From an uncultured Clostridia bacterium (GTDB lineage: Bacteria; Bacillota; Clostridia; Oscillospirales; Oscillospiraceae), in the NCBI GenBank assembly GCA_945949735.1, contig CAMFFO010000002.1:1-64000 (forward strand): a DNA stretch of 64,000 nt. Reading direction: 5' to 3'. This document shows positions 47,328 through 56,433 of the stretch, in pieces; the stretch's first letter is position 1, and every line of letters starts with the position of its first letter. The position numbers and the translations under genes were made by a program. The notes under the pieces were generated by a model, which saw only the letters and a program-made list of their open reading frames with translations, was not told the DNA's origin and searched no databases.

Positions 47328-47906
47328 TCAGGTATCCATATCCTGAACCTTGGTGTTCTTCCCAAAGTAGGCAAGGATATAGCTGATGAAGGAGAAAATC
47401 AGAAAGCCGGTATCCACCAGAGCGATGGTGTTGACTGCGCCACGGGGAATGCCAGGGAAAAGCACCAGGGCGATGAGGCTGACAAACAAAATGGTGGTGC
47501 AGATTTTTCCCGCCATCAACGCGCCCGGAAGCATTTTGCCCTTGCGGAAGTGAATGATCCCCACGATGAGCTGAAAGCCCTCCTTGATGACGAAAAGCAC
47601 CAGCACGGGACGCAGCACCGGGTAATGGACGGACAGGCACAATGTCAGGGAAAACTGGGTCGCTTTGTCCGCAAGCGGATCCAGAACCTTGCCGACCGTG
47701 GAAATCATGTGGAAGCGGCGGGCGATTTTGCCGTCGATGAGATCCGTCACGCAGGATACCGCGAGGATCGCTCCCGCCACATAATACTGCCAGTCCTCTT
47801 CCGCGTTCAGGTAGACGGTAATATACACAGGAATCAGCGCCAGACGGAACAGGCTCAGCAGATTCGGGATGGTGAAAACTTCCTTTTTCCAGTCTTTGAT
47901 ATACAT
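47328..47906 (-). CDS. pgsA: CDP-alcohol phosphatidyltransferase (PgsA-like)
   Basis: DLIDGKIARRFHMISTVGKVLDPLAD signature. Confidence 0.88.
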   Translation of the reverse strand: MYIKDWKKEVFTIPNLLSLFRLALIPVYITVYLNAEEDWQYYVAGAILAVSCVTDLIDGKIARRFHMISTVGKVLDPLADKATQFSLTLCLSVHYPVLRPVLVLFVIKEGFQLIVGIIHFRKGKMLPGALMAGKICTTILFVSLIALVLFPGIPRGAVNTIALVDTGFLIFSFISYILAYFGKNTKVQDMDT

Positions 47907-48064
47907 GGGTTTCTCCTCCGGTGGGCAGTTGGGGTTATAATTGCCATATTAGCGTATTATAGACAGATTTGAGAACATTATCAAGTATGGGGAGAGAAAA
48001 TGGGCAAAAATTCATAAAATGGAAATAAATAGGTGATTTGCATCCGGTTTCTCTCCTGGCGTGG

Positions 48065-48296
48065 AAAATTGTTGTTTGTGTGTTCTTTGCTGTCATTGCG
48101 AGCCAGTGCGCTTGAGTGGCGTGGCAATCCCCCGGTTAGTGGGGAAATGTATCGACAACTACCCCACAGAGCGGAAAACCTTGCGATTATTGGCAGAAAT
48201 CGTTACCTGGCTCCTCTCAACGGGGGGATTGCCACACCAGTCTGCGGACTGGTTCGCAATGATAGCTTCTTTTTTAGTACGCTAAACAACAATTTA
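48065..48296. repeat. MITE-like family A copy 8
   Basis: aaaattgttgtttg ... gctaaacaacaattta. Confidence 0.87.
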
Positions 48297-48342
48297 TCTG
48301 CGTGATACGACATGGAGACAGGCTTTCGGTATTGTTCGGTTT

Positions 48343-48870
48343 TTATGGACGATAGCGGCTGGCGGCAAGGGGATAGTGGAGCGCCAGGTGCTTCCAGGTG
48401 ATCTTATCCAGCTCTCCGGTCATGGGAAGGCTGCTGAGGGCCTGCAGCGTGGCGATGGAATCCGCTGTGGCTTCGTCCAGAAGTCCTCCCTGGGAGGGAA
48501 GGGGGATGCTGTGATAGACCTGGGAGAGTACCGTCAGCATGGCCTGGGCCAGGTACAGATTCGGGTGAACCTCCCCCTTGCAGATGACCTGCCCGGGGGC
48601 TAAGAGAATATCCAGGGGCTGGGCTGAGGTGACCCGGATCAGGGCTGGGTTACAATGACGGACAATGGCTTCCCAGGTGGGAAGATCCGTCACCCCGGTG
48701 ACGCCGAGGCCGTGGCGGCGCTGAAAATGCGACACGGCCGCCATGGTTTCGGGGCCGTAGATCCCGTCGGGAACCAGCGTGGGATGGCTGGGGTCATCCT
48801 CCGCGATGACCCGGAGCATGGTTTGCAGCGCCCGGATGGGCTGGCCGACAAAGGATTCGGTTGGTCTCAT
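48343..48870 (-). CDS. Peptidoglycan-binding domain protein
   Basis: PIRALQTMLRVIAEDDPSHPTLVPDGIYGPETMAAVSHFQRRHGLGVTGVTDLPTWEAI. Confidence 0.8.
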   Translation of the reverse strand: MRPTESFVGQPIRALQTMLRVIAEDDPSHPTLVPDGIYGPETMAAVSHFQRRHGLGVTGVTDLPTWEAIVRHCNPALIRVTSAQPLDILLAPGQVICKGEVHPNLYLAQAMLTVLSQVYHSIPLPSQGGLLDEATADSIATLQALSSLPMTGELDKITWKHLALHYPLAASRYRP

Positions 48871-50099
48871 CGTACCGCCTCCTGACTGACTGGATCCTGG
48901 TTCCCCATGCTCAGGGAGTTTCCGGGGAACTGGGTCATGGTTGAGGTTCGGGAATACCGGTTGCGGGGGTTGTTTCCGCTGATGATTGCGGAGGTGAAGG
49001 GGAAGCTCTCCGGGTCACGCCAGGAGATGGCTTCAATGCCGGAGAACTGCTCGTAGATCCCGTCCCAGGTTTCCGCGTTCACAACCCCGGTCTGAGGAAG
49101 CCCAAAGCGGCGTTGGGCGGCGAGTACCGCGTTCTCGGTGGCGGAGCCGAAAATCCCATCCACTGTTACCGGAGGTATTTCCGGGATGTAGGCCGAGAGC
49201 ACCGAGAGCATATACTGAAGATGCTCCACCTTTACCCCGGTATCTCCCCGGCTGATGGGGTTTGTGGTGGCCCAGGAGATGGAATAGAACCGCTGGCCTT
49301 GGCTGCGCAGCTCCGAAAGGGAGGTAACGGCTGTGTAAATCCGGACGAGGGCGTACCAGGTGGCCTTTCCTACCACACCGTCCGGCTCCAGACCAAAGAC
49401 CTCCTGGAACCGACGAACCGCCGCCTCGGTCTGGGCGCCGAAGATTCCGTCCACCGGGGAGATTTTTGGGATGGATGGGTAGTTCTGTGAGATCCGGTTC
49501 AGGGATGCCTGAACCACCACCACGCTGGGGCCGGAAAAGCCCCGGCGCAGGGCAATGCCGGGGTAGGAGGAGGTGATTCCCCGGATGGGGGCATCGGTGA
49601 CGATTTCCACGTCCCCATAGTAGCTCCTGAGAATCTGGGTGGAGTTGTAGCCCTGCTTGGCAAGGTTTTGACTGCCCCACTGGCTCAGTCCCTCGCAGGT
49701 GACGGTGGTTCCGTTGCAGAATTTGGCGGCCAAGGGCTCCACGAAGCCGGGACGGCGGAGATAGTCGTTGAACAGATCGTCCACCAGCCGGGCCACATTG
49801 GTAAAATAGCTCCGTCCGTTGACAAAGAATTGGTCGTAGGCCGTGGAGCTGGTGATGTCAAAATCATAGCCCCGGCTGCGGTAGAACTCGGTGTACACCC
49901 GGTTCAGTGCGAAGGATACGATGGCCAGAATGTTGGCCCGGAGGGCGCTTTCCTCCCAGGTGGGATAGATCTCGCTGGAGGCTACGTTCTTGACATAGTC
50001 GATAAAGCTGACGGTCACGTTCTGGGCATCGGAGCCCGGCGCGCCCAGGTGAACCGTAATCCGCTGGGGTACATAGGGCGTTACAGGGGGCATAGGCAC
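48867..50099 (-). CDS. SpoIID-like N-terminus + two peptidoglycan-binding domains
   Basis: VSFIDYVKNVASSEIYPTWEESALRANILAIVSFALNR...SQWGSQNLAKQGYNSTQILRSYYGDVEIV; two VDGIFGxxTExAV repeats. Confidence 0.78.
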   Translation of the reverse strand: MPMPPVTPYVPQRITVHLGAPGSDAQNVTVSFIDYVKNVASSEIYPTWEESALRANILAIVSFALNRVYTEFYRSRGYDFDITSSTAYDQFFVNGRSYFTNVARLVDDLFNDYLRRPGFVEPLAAKFCNGTTVTCEGLSQWGSQNLAKQGYNSTQILRSYYGDVEIVTDAPIRGITSSYPGIALRRGFSGPSVVVVQASLNRISQNYPSIPKISPVDGIFGAQTEAAVRRFQEVFGLEPDGVVGKATWYALVRIYTAVTSLSELRSQGQRFYSISWATTNPISRGDTGVKVEHLQYMLSVLSAYIPEIPPVTVDGIFGSATENAVLAAQRRFGLPQTGVVNAETWDGIYEQFSGIEAISWRDPESFPFTSAIISGNNPRNRYSRTSTMTQFPGNSLSMGNQDPVSQEAVR

Positions 50100-50102
50100 C
50101 TC

Positions 50103-50483
50103 CTACAGGTTCTGGGGCGGCGTGTTGAAGATGATGTTCTGGCTCCAGGATTGGGGAAGCTCCGCAAGGGGGATCATCTCCAAATTCTGCAAGGTGGTGG
50201 TATCCGCGAATACCTGAAGGTTCTCCGATTCGATCTGTTCATAGCCCTTCAGATGAGCGTACAGATTCACGGAGGTGAAGGGCTTCTCCCCGGGGTCCGG
50301 GGACTGGCTCTCCGCCAGATCCGGTACCGGAATCTCGATGGGGGCAATCTGACCGCTGCGATCCGTCAGACGCATGGCAATCGCCGTTCCGTCGGTGGAT
50401 GTGACGGCTATGGCCACATTTTCCAGAGGAAGCTGGGCATAGCTGGAGTAGGCGTGTACCTGTATGTAGCCTGTGGCAGGCAT
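50103..50483 (-). CDS. Small beta-rich protein (carboxypeptidase-regulatory-like), operonic with PG-binding genes
   Basis: MPATGYIQVHAYSSYAQLPLENVAIAVTSTDGTAIAMRLTDRSGQIAPIEIPVPD; aaggaggga RBS. Confidence 0.65.
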   Translation of the reverse strand: MPATGYIQVHAYSSYAQLPLENVAIAVTSTDGTAIAMRLTDRSGQIAPIEIPVPDLAESQSPDPGEKPFTSVNLYAHLKGYEQIESENLQVFADTTTLQNLEMIPLAELPQSWSQNIIFNTPPQNL

Positions 50484-50557
50484 GAAATCCCTCCTTATGG
50501 CGTTCTGGATTATTATATGCGGCGAAGGGGAATTCGGTTCCGCCACGGGCCTTTCCG

Positions 50558-50986
50558 TTATAGGAAGCTCTGCATCTGGCGAATGTTGGCGGTTTCGCAG
50601 TCCAGGAGCTTCTGGGATAGGGTTCTGATTTTTTCGTCCGGTTGGGGAAACTGGTGGAGGTTTTTCAGACCCTTGATCATCCCCTTGGTATTGCCCTGGA
50701 TCATCATGTCTGCGATCCGGGAATCGCAGTTTCCCCGGCTCAGCTTCATCCGGGTCATGGCGTCCGTCATGAAGCGGAGCGCGGGATCCAGCTCCTCCAC
50801 CTCCCAGCCCCGCTGAGAGGCGATTGCGTGAGCTTCGCTTTCAATGGCGTCATACTCCCGGAGCTGGGATTCCAGCGCCTTGCGCAGGCCCGGACGCATA
50901 CTGGCGTTTAGACAGCTCCGGATCCCAAGCTGACCCATTTGGGTGGTTTTCAGAAGAGAGGACAGTATTTCCTTCCCGTTTTTCAT
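50558..50986 (-). CDS. Hypothetical helical protein (ferritin-like?)
   Basis: 142 aa, helix-rich; no confident family. Confidence 0.6.
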   Translation of the reverse strand: MKNGKEILSSLLKTTQMGQLGIRSCLNASMRPGLRKALESQLREYDAIESEAHAIASQRGWEVEELDPALRFMTDAMTRMKLSRGNCDSRIADMMIQGNTKGMIKGLKNLHQFPQPDEKIRTLSQKLLDCETANIRQMQSFL

Positions 50987-51094
50987 GCTGCATCACCTGG
51001 GAGCAGTATGCCCCGGCCCCGCAAAAATCATTCACCCGGGAATACTCCCCGTTTTTCCGGCATAGGCTATGCGGACGGAAAGGATGTGTTGGGT

Positions 51095-52918
51095 ATGTGC
51101 GCAATCGCGGGAGCCGTTGGGCTTAGGGTGGACGCGGACACCGGGAAGAAGATGCTGGGCACCATGGTTCGCAGGGGGCCGGATGGGGAGGGGGTCTTTC
51201 GGCAGGGGGAATGCTGCCTGCTCCACAGACGGCTTGCTGTCATCGATCCAAGGGGTGGTGCACAGCCCATGGAGCTCCGCTGGGCGGGAGAAAGGTACGT
51301 GCTGGTCTACAATGGGGAGCTGTACAACACGGATTCCCTTCGCCGGGAGCTGGAGGGCCTTGGGCACCGCTTCCTGGGACACTCGGACACCGAGGTGGTG
51401 CTTCACGCCTATGCGGAATACGGGGAAGCGTGTCTGGAGCACTTCAACGGGATTTTTGCATTTGCCGTCTGGGAAACTGTTCGGGAATCGTTGTTCCTGG
51501 CCAGAGACAGGATTGGGGTAAAGCCCCTGTTTTATCTGCTTCACCGGGAGGGCCTGCTCTTCGCCTCGGAGATGAAAACCATTCTGGCGTACCCCGGGGT
51601 TCGGGCGGAGCTGGATGAAACCGGCGCGGCACAGCTGATTCTGATGGGCCCCGGCAGGCTGCCCGGCAGCGGCGTGTTCCGGGGGATGCAGGAGCTGGAA
51701 AGCGGCTGCTGTGCCCGGTTCGAGGGAGGGCGTCTGCAGCGCCGCCGGTACTGGAAGCTAAAGGATCGGGAGCACCGGGATTCCTTTGAGGAAACCGCCC
51801 AGCGGGTACGGGAGCTGGTCACCGACGCCATTCGCAGCCAGATGGTATCCGATGTCCCCATCGGAACCTTCCTGTCCGGCGGGCTGGATTCCAGCATCAT
51901 CAGCGCCATCTGCGCCGGGGAGATGGCCAAGCGGGGGGAGCGGCTTCGAACCTTCAGCGTGGACTACCGGGACAACGACCGGTATTTTCAGCCCGGGAAA
52001 TTCCAGCCCAATTCCGACGGACACTTCATCCGCGTGATGGAGGAGGCCCTGAATTCCAGGCACAGCCGGACGGTGCTGAGCCCCCGGGATCTGGCGGACT
52101 GCCTGGAGGAGGCGACCATTGCCCGGGATCTGCCTGGAATGGCGGATGTGGATTTCTCCCTGCTGGCCTTCTGCCGGGAGATCCGAAGGGATGTGACGGT
52201 GGCCCTCTCCGGCGAGTGTGCCGATGAGATTTTTGGAGGATATCCCTGGTACAGAGACCCGGAGGTGCGGGCACTGGAGGGGTTCCCCTGGGCCCAGAAC
52301 ACCCGGACGCGGGCATCGCTGCTGGGAGAGGGCCTGCGGGGACGGTTGAATCCGGAAGAATTTGTCATGGATGCCTACCGGAAAACCTGCCGGGAAAGTG
52401 ACATTTTGCCGGGGGTGTCTGCGCAGGAACGGCGGATGAAGGAAATGGTGAACCTGAATTTCAACTGGTTCATGCAGACCCTGCTGGATCGGAAGGATCG
52501 AATGAGTATGTACTGCTCCCTGGAGGTGCGGGTGCCCTTCTGCGATTACCGGATTGCGGAATACCTGTACGGCGTTCCCTGGGAGTACAAGGATTACAGG
52601 GGCCAGGAAAAGGGCCTTCTGCGCTATGCCATGCGGGGGCTGCTGCCGGAGGAGGTGCTGTACCGGAAGAAAAGCCCCTATCCCAAGACCTTCGACCCGG
52701 AGTATGAGCGGATCATGGATAGCCGACTCCGGCGGACGCTGAACCGGGGGGATTCGCCCCTGGAGGCACTGGTGGACAGGGAAGCTCTGGAAACGCTGCT
52801 GGATGAGGAAAGCCCTTGGCCATGGTATGGACAACTGATGCGCCGCCCTCAAACCATGGCCTACTTTTTGCAGCTGGATTTCTGGCTGCGGCATTACAAT
52901 GTGCAGCTATTGTTTTAG
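51095..52918 (+). CDS. asnB: Asparagine synthase (glutamine-hydrolysing)
   Basis: MCAIAGAVG Ntn-type start, RRGPDGEG, SDVPIGTFLSGGLDSSIISAI, ALSGECADEIFGGYPWY. Confidence 0.95.
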   Translation: MCAIAGAVGLRVDADTGKKMLGTMVRRGPDGEGVFRQGECCLLHRRLAVIDPRGGAQPMELRWAGERYVLVYNGELYNTDSLRRELEGLGHRFLGHSDTEVVLHAYAEYGEACLEHFNGIFAFAVWETVRESLFLARDRIGVKPLFYLLHREGLLFASEMKTILAYPGVRAELDETGAAQLILMGPGRLPGSGVFRGMQELESGCCARFEGGRLQRRRYWKLKDREHRDSFEETAQRVRELVTDAIRSQMVSDVPIGTFLSGGLDSSIISAICAGEMAKRGERLRTFSVDYRDNDRYFQPGKFQPNSDGHFIRVMEEALNSRHSRTVLSPRDLADCLEEATIARDLPGMADVDFSLLAFCREIRRDVTVALSGECADEIFGGYPWYRDPEVRALEGFPWAQNTRTRASLLGEGLRGRLNPEEFVMDAYRKTCRESDILPGVSAQERRMKEMVNLNFNWFMQTLLDRKDRMSMYCSLEVRVPFCDYRIAEYLYGVPWEYKDYRGQEKGLLRYAMRGLLPEEVLYRKKSPYPKTFDPEYERIMDSRLRRTLNRGDSPLEALVDREALETLLDEESPWPWYGQLMRRPQTMAYFLQLDFWLRHYNVQLLF

Positions 52919-52983
52919 CGCCTGTTTCTTGACGCATAGGATGTTTCGTGGTAGAATAAAAAAATCCAGGAGAAGCGCAGTGG

Positions 52984-53217
52984 TAAATTATTGTTTGAAA
53001 AAATGCTGTCATTGCGAACCAGTCCGCAGACTGGTGTGGCAATCCCCCGGTTGAAAGGAACCAGGTAACGATTACCACCAAGAATTGTTGCAACTCCCAT
53101 TCTTTAGGGTACTTTTCGGTACATTTCCCCTCTAACCGGGGGATTGCCACGACCAGTGTGCGCACTGGTCTCGCAATGACAGAAAACTTTGGGGCAAAGC
53201 CGCTAAACAACAATTTA
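52984..53217. repeat. MITE-like family A copy 9
   Basis: taaattattgtttg ... gctaaacaacaattta. Confidence 0.88.
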
Positions 53218-53300
53218 TCGCAGAATACAGCTTTCCTCTGACTTGAGGTTTGTTTGAAAGGATCCCGCGCCGATGGTGTGGGAGGAATAGGAGAAGCGAT

Positions 53301-54713
53301 ATGCGTAAGACAAAAATAATCTGCACCATCGGCCCATCCAGTGCCAATGAGGAGACTTTGACCCAGATGTGCCTTGCCGGTATGAATGTGGCGCGGCTGA
53401 ACTTTTCCCACGGCACCCATGCCGAGCATAAGGAGAAGATGGACCTGGTGAAGAAGGTTCGGGAAAAGCTGAATCTGCCCATTGCCATCATGCTGGATAC
53501 CAAGGGGCCGGAGTATCGTATCCGAACCTTCCAGGGCGGAAAGGTGGAGGTGAAGGAGGGCGACCCGTTTACCTTTACCACCGAGGATATTCAGGGAGAC
53601 CGGACGCGGGTTTCTGTGAATTATGCCGGATTGATCCGGGATCTTTCCGTGGGGGATCGGATTCTGGTGAACAATGGTCTGGTGGTCTTTGAGGTGGAGA
53701 AGCTGAAAGGATCCGAGGCCATCTGCCGCACCCTGGTGGGCGGCGTTCTCAGTGACCGGAAAAGCATGAGCTTTCCCAACAAGGTCATGTCCGGCCCCTT
53801 CCTGTCGGAGCAGGACAAGGCGGATCTGCTGTTCGGAATTGAAAATGACGTGGATTTCGTGGCGGCCTCCTTCGTGTCCACCAAGGCCGATGCGGTATCC
53901 CTGCGGGAGTTCCTGAATGCCCACGGCGGTGAGCACATCGACATCATTGCCAAGATCGAGAACCAGTCCGGTGTGGACAATATTGAGGGAATATGTGAGG
54001 CCTGCGAGGGCATTATGATTGCCCGGGGCGACCTGGGGGTGGAGATTCCCTTTGTGGAGGTTCCCGCTATTCAGAAGCTGCTGATCAACAAGTGCCGGAT
54101 GCTGGGCAAGCGGGTAATCACTGCCACGGAGATGCTGGAATCCATGATCTACAATCCCCGCCCCACCCGTGCGGAGATTTCGGACGTGGCCAATGCGGTG
54201 TATGACGGCAGCAGTGCGGTCATGCTCTCCGGGGAGTCCGCCGCGGGCAAGTACCCGGTGGAGGCAGTTCGGAACATGGCGCAGATCTGTGAGTACACGG
54301 AAAAGCATACCAGCTACCGCAAGCGGTTTTATAACGCGGAGTTCCGCATCCGGGACAATCTGGATGCCATTTCTCACGCAACCTGCGCCATGGCCATTGA
54401 CGTGGATGCCAAGGCCATCGTGGTTTGTTCCGTATCCGGAAAAACCGCCCGCCTGGTCAGCCGGTTCCGCTGTCCGGTGGATATCATCGGCATGACCACC
54501 GACCCCAAGGTCTGGCGGAAGCTGGCGCTCAGCTGGGGTGTCACCCCCACTCTGAGCGAGGCCTTCACCAGCATGGACGTGATGTTCCACTATGCCCGAA
54601 ACAGCGCAAGGGATATCCTGAAGCTCAGCTCGGGGGATAATGTGGTTCTCACAGGCGGCCCTATCAACGGCAAAAGCGGAAACACCAATACCATCAAGGT
54701 CGAGCAGATTTAA
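53301..54713 (+). CDS. pyk: Pyruvate kinase
   Basis: MRKTKIICTIGPSSANEETL...MLDTKGPEYRIRTF...IMIARGDLGVEIPFVEVPAIQK...TATEMLESMIYNPRPTRAEISDVANAVYDG. Confidence 0.96.
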   Translation: MRKTKIICTIGPSSANEETLTQMCLAGMNVARLNFSHGTHAEHKEKMDLVKKVREKLNLPIAIMLDTKGPEYRIRTFQGGKVEVKEGDPFTFTTEDIQGDRTRVSVNYAGLIRDLSVGDRILVNNGLVVFEVEKLKGSEAICRTLVGGVLSDRKSMSFPNKVMSGPFLSEQDKADLLFGIENDVDFVAASFVSTKADAVSLREFLNAHGGEHIDIIAKIENQSGVDNIEGICEACEGIMIARGDLGVEIPFVEVPAIQKLLINKCRMLGKRVITATEMLESMIYNPRPTRAEISDVANAVYDGSSAVMLSGESAAGKYPVEAVRNMAQICEYTEKHTSYRKRFYNAEFRIRDNLDAISHATCAMAIDVDAKAIVVCSVSGKTARLVSRFRCPVDIIGMTTDPKVWRKLALSWGVTPTLSEAFTSMDVMFHYARNSARDILKLSSGDNVVLTGGPINGKSGNTNTIKVEQI

Positions 54714-54718
54714 TCATC

Positions 54719-54756
54719 CGCCTCCCCGGAAATTTTTCGGGGAGGCGTTCTTTTTT
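54719..54756 (+). terminator. Rho-independent terminator after pyk
   Basis: CGCCTCCCCG gaaattttt CGGGGAGGCG TTCTTTTTT. Confidence 0.9.
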
Positions 54757-54873
54757 CACCAAATGGAAGTGGCAAAATTCGGCAAATTCAACACATGAAA
54801 TTTGACGGGAATTGTGTTATTATATAGTCAATTAAGGGATGATGGCCGGTTTTTTCAGGGGGAGGAATTTGAA

Positions 54874-55392
54874 ATGTATCAGATTGGCGACCGCCTTGTG
54901 TATGGAGTTCACGGAGTATGCCAGGTGGCTCGTGAGGAGCAGCGCAGAGTAGACGGGAAGGAATTGACCTACCTGGTTCTGGAGCCTGTGGGGCAGCGCG
55001 GCGCGTGCTATCTTGTCCCGATCCAGAACCCTTCCGCCATGAAACGGCTTCGTCCTCTTCAGAACCGGAACGCCATGGAACAGCTGCTGCGCTCCGGCCC
55101 GGAGCTGCCGGATGCCTGGATTCCGGAGGAGCCCGTCAGAAAACAGCGCTATCGGGAGTACATTGCCAGCGCGGATGTGGAAAGCCTGATTCGCATGATC
55201 TGCTCGTTATACCGTCACAGGGAGCTGCAGCGCGCTTCCGGGAAGAAATGTCATGTCAGCGACGAGAACTTCCTCCGGGATGCGGAGAAACTCCTGTCCG
55301 GTGAGGTGGCTGCGGTGATGGGGCTGGAGGAGGATCAGGCGAAAAATCTGATCCGGAGCAGGCTCAGAATCTCTGACCGGACAACCGGATAA
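54874..55392 (+). CDS. CarD/CdnL-family transcriptional regulator
   Basis: MYQIGDRLVYGVHGVCQVAREEQRRVDGKELTYLVLEPVG. Confidence 0.88.
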   Translation: MYQIGDRLVYGVHGVCQVAREEQRRVDGKELTYLVLEPVGQRGACYLVPIQNPSAMKRLRPLQNRNAMEQLLRSGPELPDAWIPEEPVRKQRYREYIASADVESLIRMICSLYRHRELQRASGKKCHVSDENFLRDAEKLLSGEVAAVMGLEEDQAKNLIRSRLRISDRTTG

Positions 55393-55445
55393 TACAAAGA
55401 AAACGCCCCGTGAGGGGCGTTTCTCGTTGCGCGGGAGAACCCGCC

Positions 55446-56087
55446 TCACAGCGTCTGGAGAATGCTCAAAAGCTCATCCATGGTCGCTGCGATGGCGGCG
55501 GCTCCCGCTTTTTTCATTTCTTCCACACTGCCATAACCCCAAGCGACGCCTACCGCAGGGATTCCGTGGGCGGCGGCCCCCAGAATGTCAAATACTGTGT
55601 CCCCGACCATGACCATCGGTTCCTCGGTTCCGTGCTGCTGAAGCAGATAGGCGATCACCGCGTCCTTACTGCTGCGGGAGCGATCCAGGGAGGCTCCACA
55701 GATACGGTCAAAGAAGTGCGCCAGGTCAAAGTGTTCCAGAATTTCCACGGACATATCCTCGGGCTTGGAGGTGGCGACAAACAGCCGATGGCCCTGGGCA
55801 CGAAGCTGCTCCAGAAGCTCCCGGATGCCGGGATAGGGGGTGTTTTCAAATTTTCCGATGGGCACATACCGGCTGCGGTAGATCCGGATGGCCTCATCTA
55901 CCTGATCCTCCGGGACTCCGAATTGCCGGAAGGTATCGTGAAGCGGGGGGCCGATAAAGACCCGCAGAGCGTCCCGCGGGGGAATGGGAATTCCGAAGCG
56001 TTCCAGGGCCAAGGCCGCGCAGTTCATGATTCCCTCGCCGGAATCTGTCAGGGTTCCGTCCAGATCGAAAAGAATGCTTTTGGGCAT
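55446..56087 (-). CDS. HAD hydrolase (phosphoglycolate phosphatase-like)
   Basis: MPKSILFDLDGTLTDSGEGI...VATSKPEDMSVEILEHFDL...VMVGDTVFDILGAAAHGIPAVGVAWGYG. Confidence 0.9.
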   Translation of the reverse strand: MPKSILFDLDGTLTDSGEGIMNCAALALERFGIPIPPRDALRVFIGPPLHDTFRQFGVPEDQVDEAIRIYRSRYVPIGKFENTPYPGIRELLEQLRAQGHRLFVATSKPEDMSVEILEHFDLAHFFDRICGASLDRSRSSKDAVIAYLLQQHGTEEPMVMVGDTVFDILGAAAHGIPAVGVAWGYGSVEEMKKAGAAAIAATMDELLSILQTL

Positions 56088-56433
56088 AATTACCTCCTGT
56101 GGATTCTTCCGGACAGGAAAAGGGCTGGCGGATAAAAAGCCGGCCTTTTCCGCCCCGGGAGAATGTCTTTTTCCCATGATAGTGGATTTGCAGAAAAATG
56201 TCAATGGATTCCATGGCTTCCGGGCCGTTTTCCGGAGAATCCCCCCAGTCAAACATCTTTTTAGAAAATCAGCGTCCAGAGCCTGATTTCGCCAGCAGGT
56301 GACAGCGGCTTCGTGTTAGAATCGGGACGTATCCGGGATATACAGCAATTCTCTCAGAAAAGCGGCGCGAAGAGGGAGTTGGTCTGCCGCTTTGCGCCGC
56401 AAAGCCATTTTATTTTCAGAAAGGATGGATTCT

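Noticed and set aside
45076-47640. 854-aa minus-strand ORF antisense to the CobW genes
   Set aside because: Shadow ORF of GC-rich coding sequence; low-complexity MVMVMM stretch is the complement of the His/Asp repeat; the plus-strand frames have clear GTPase motifs
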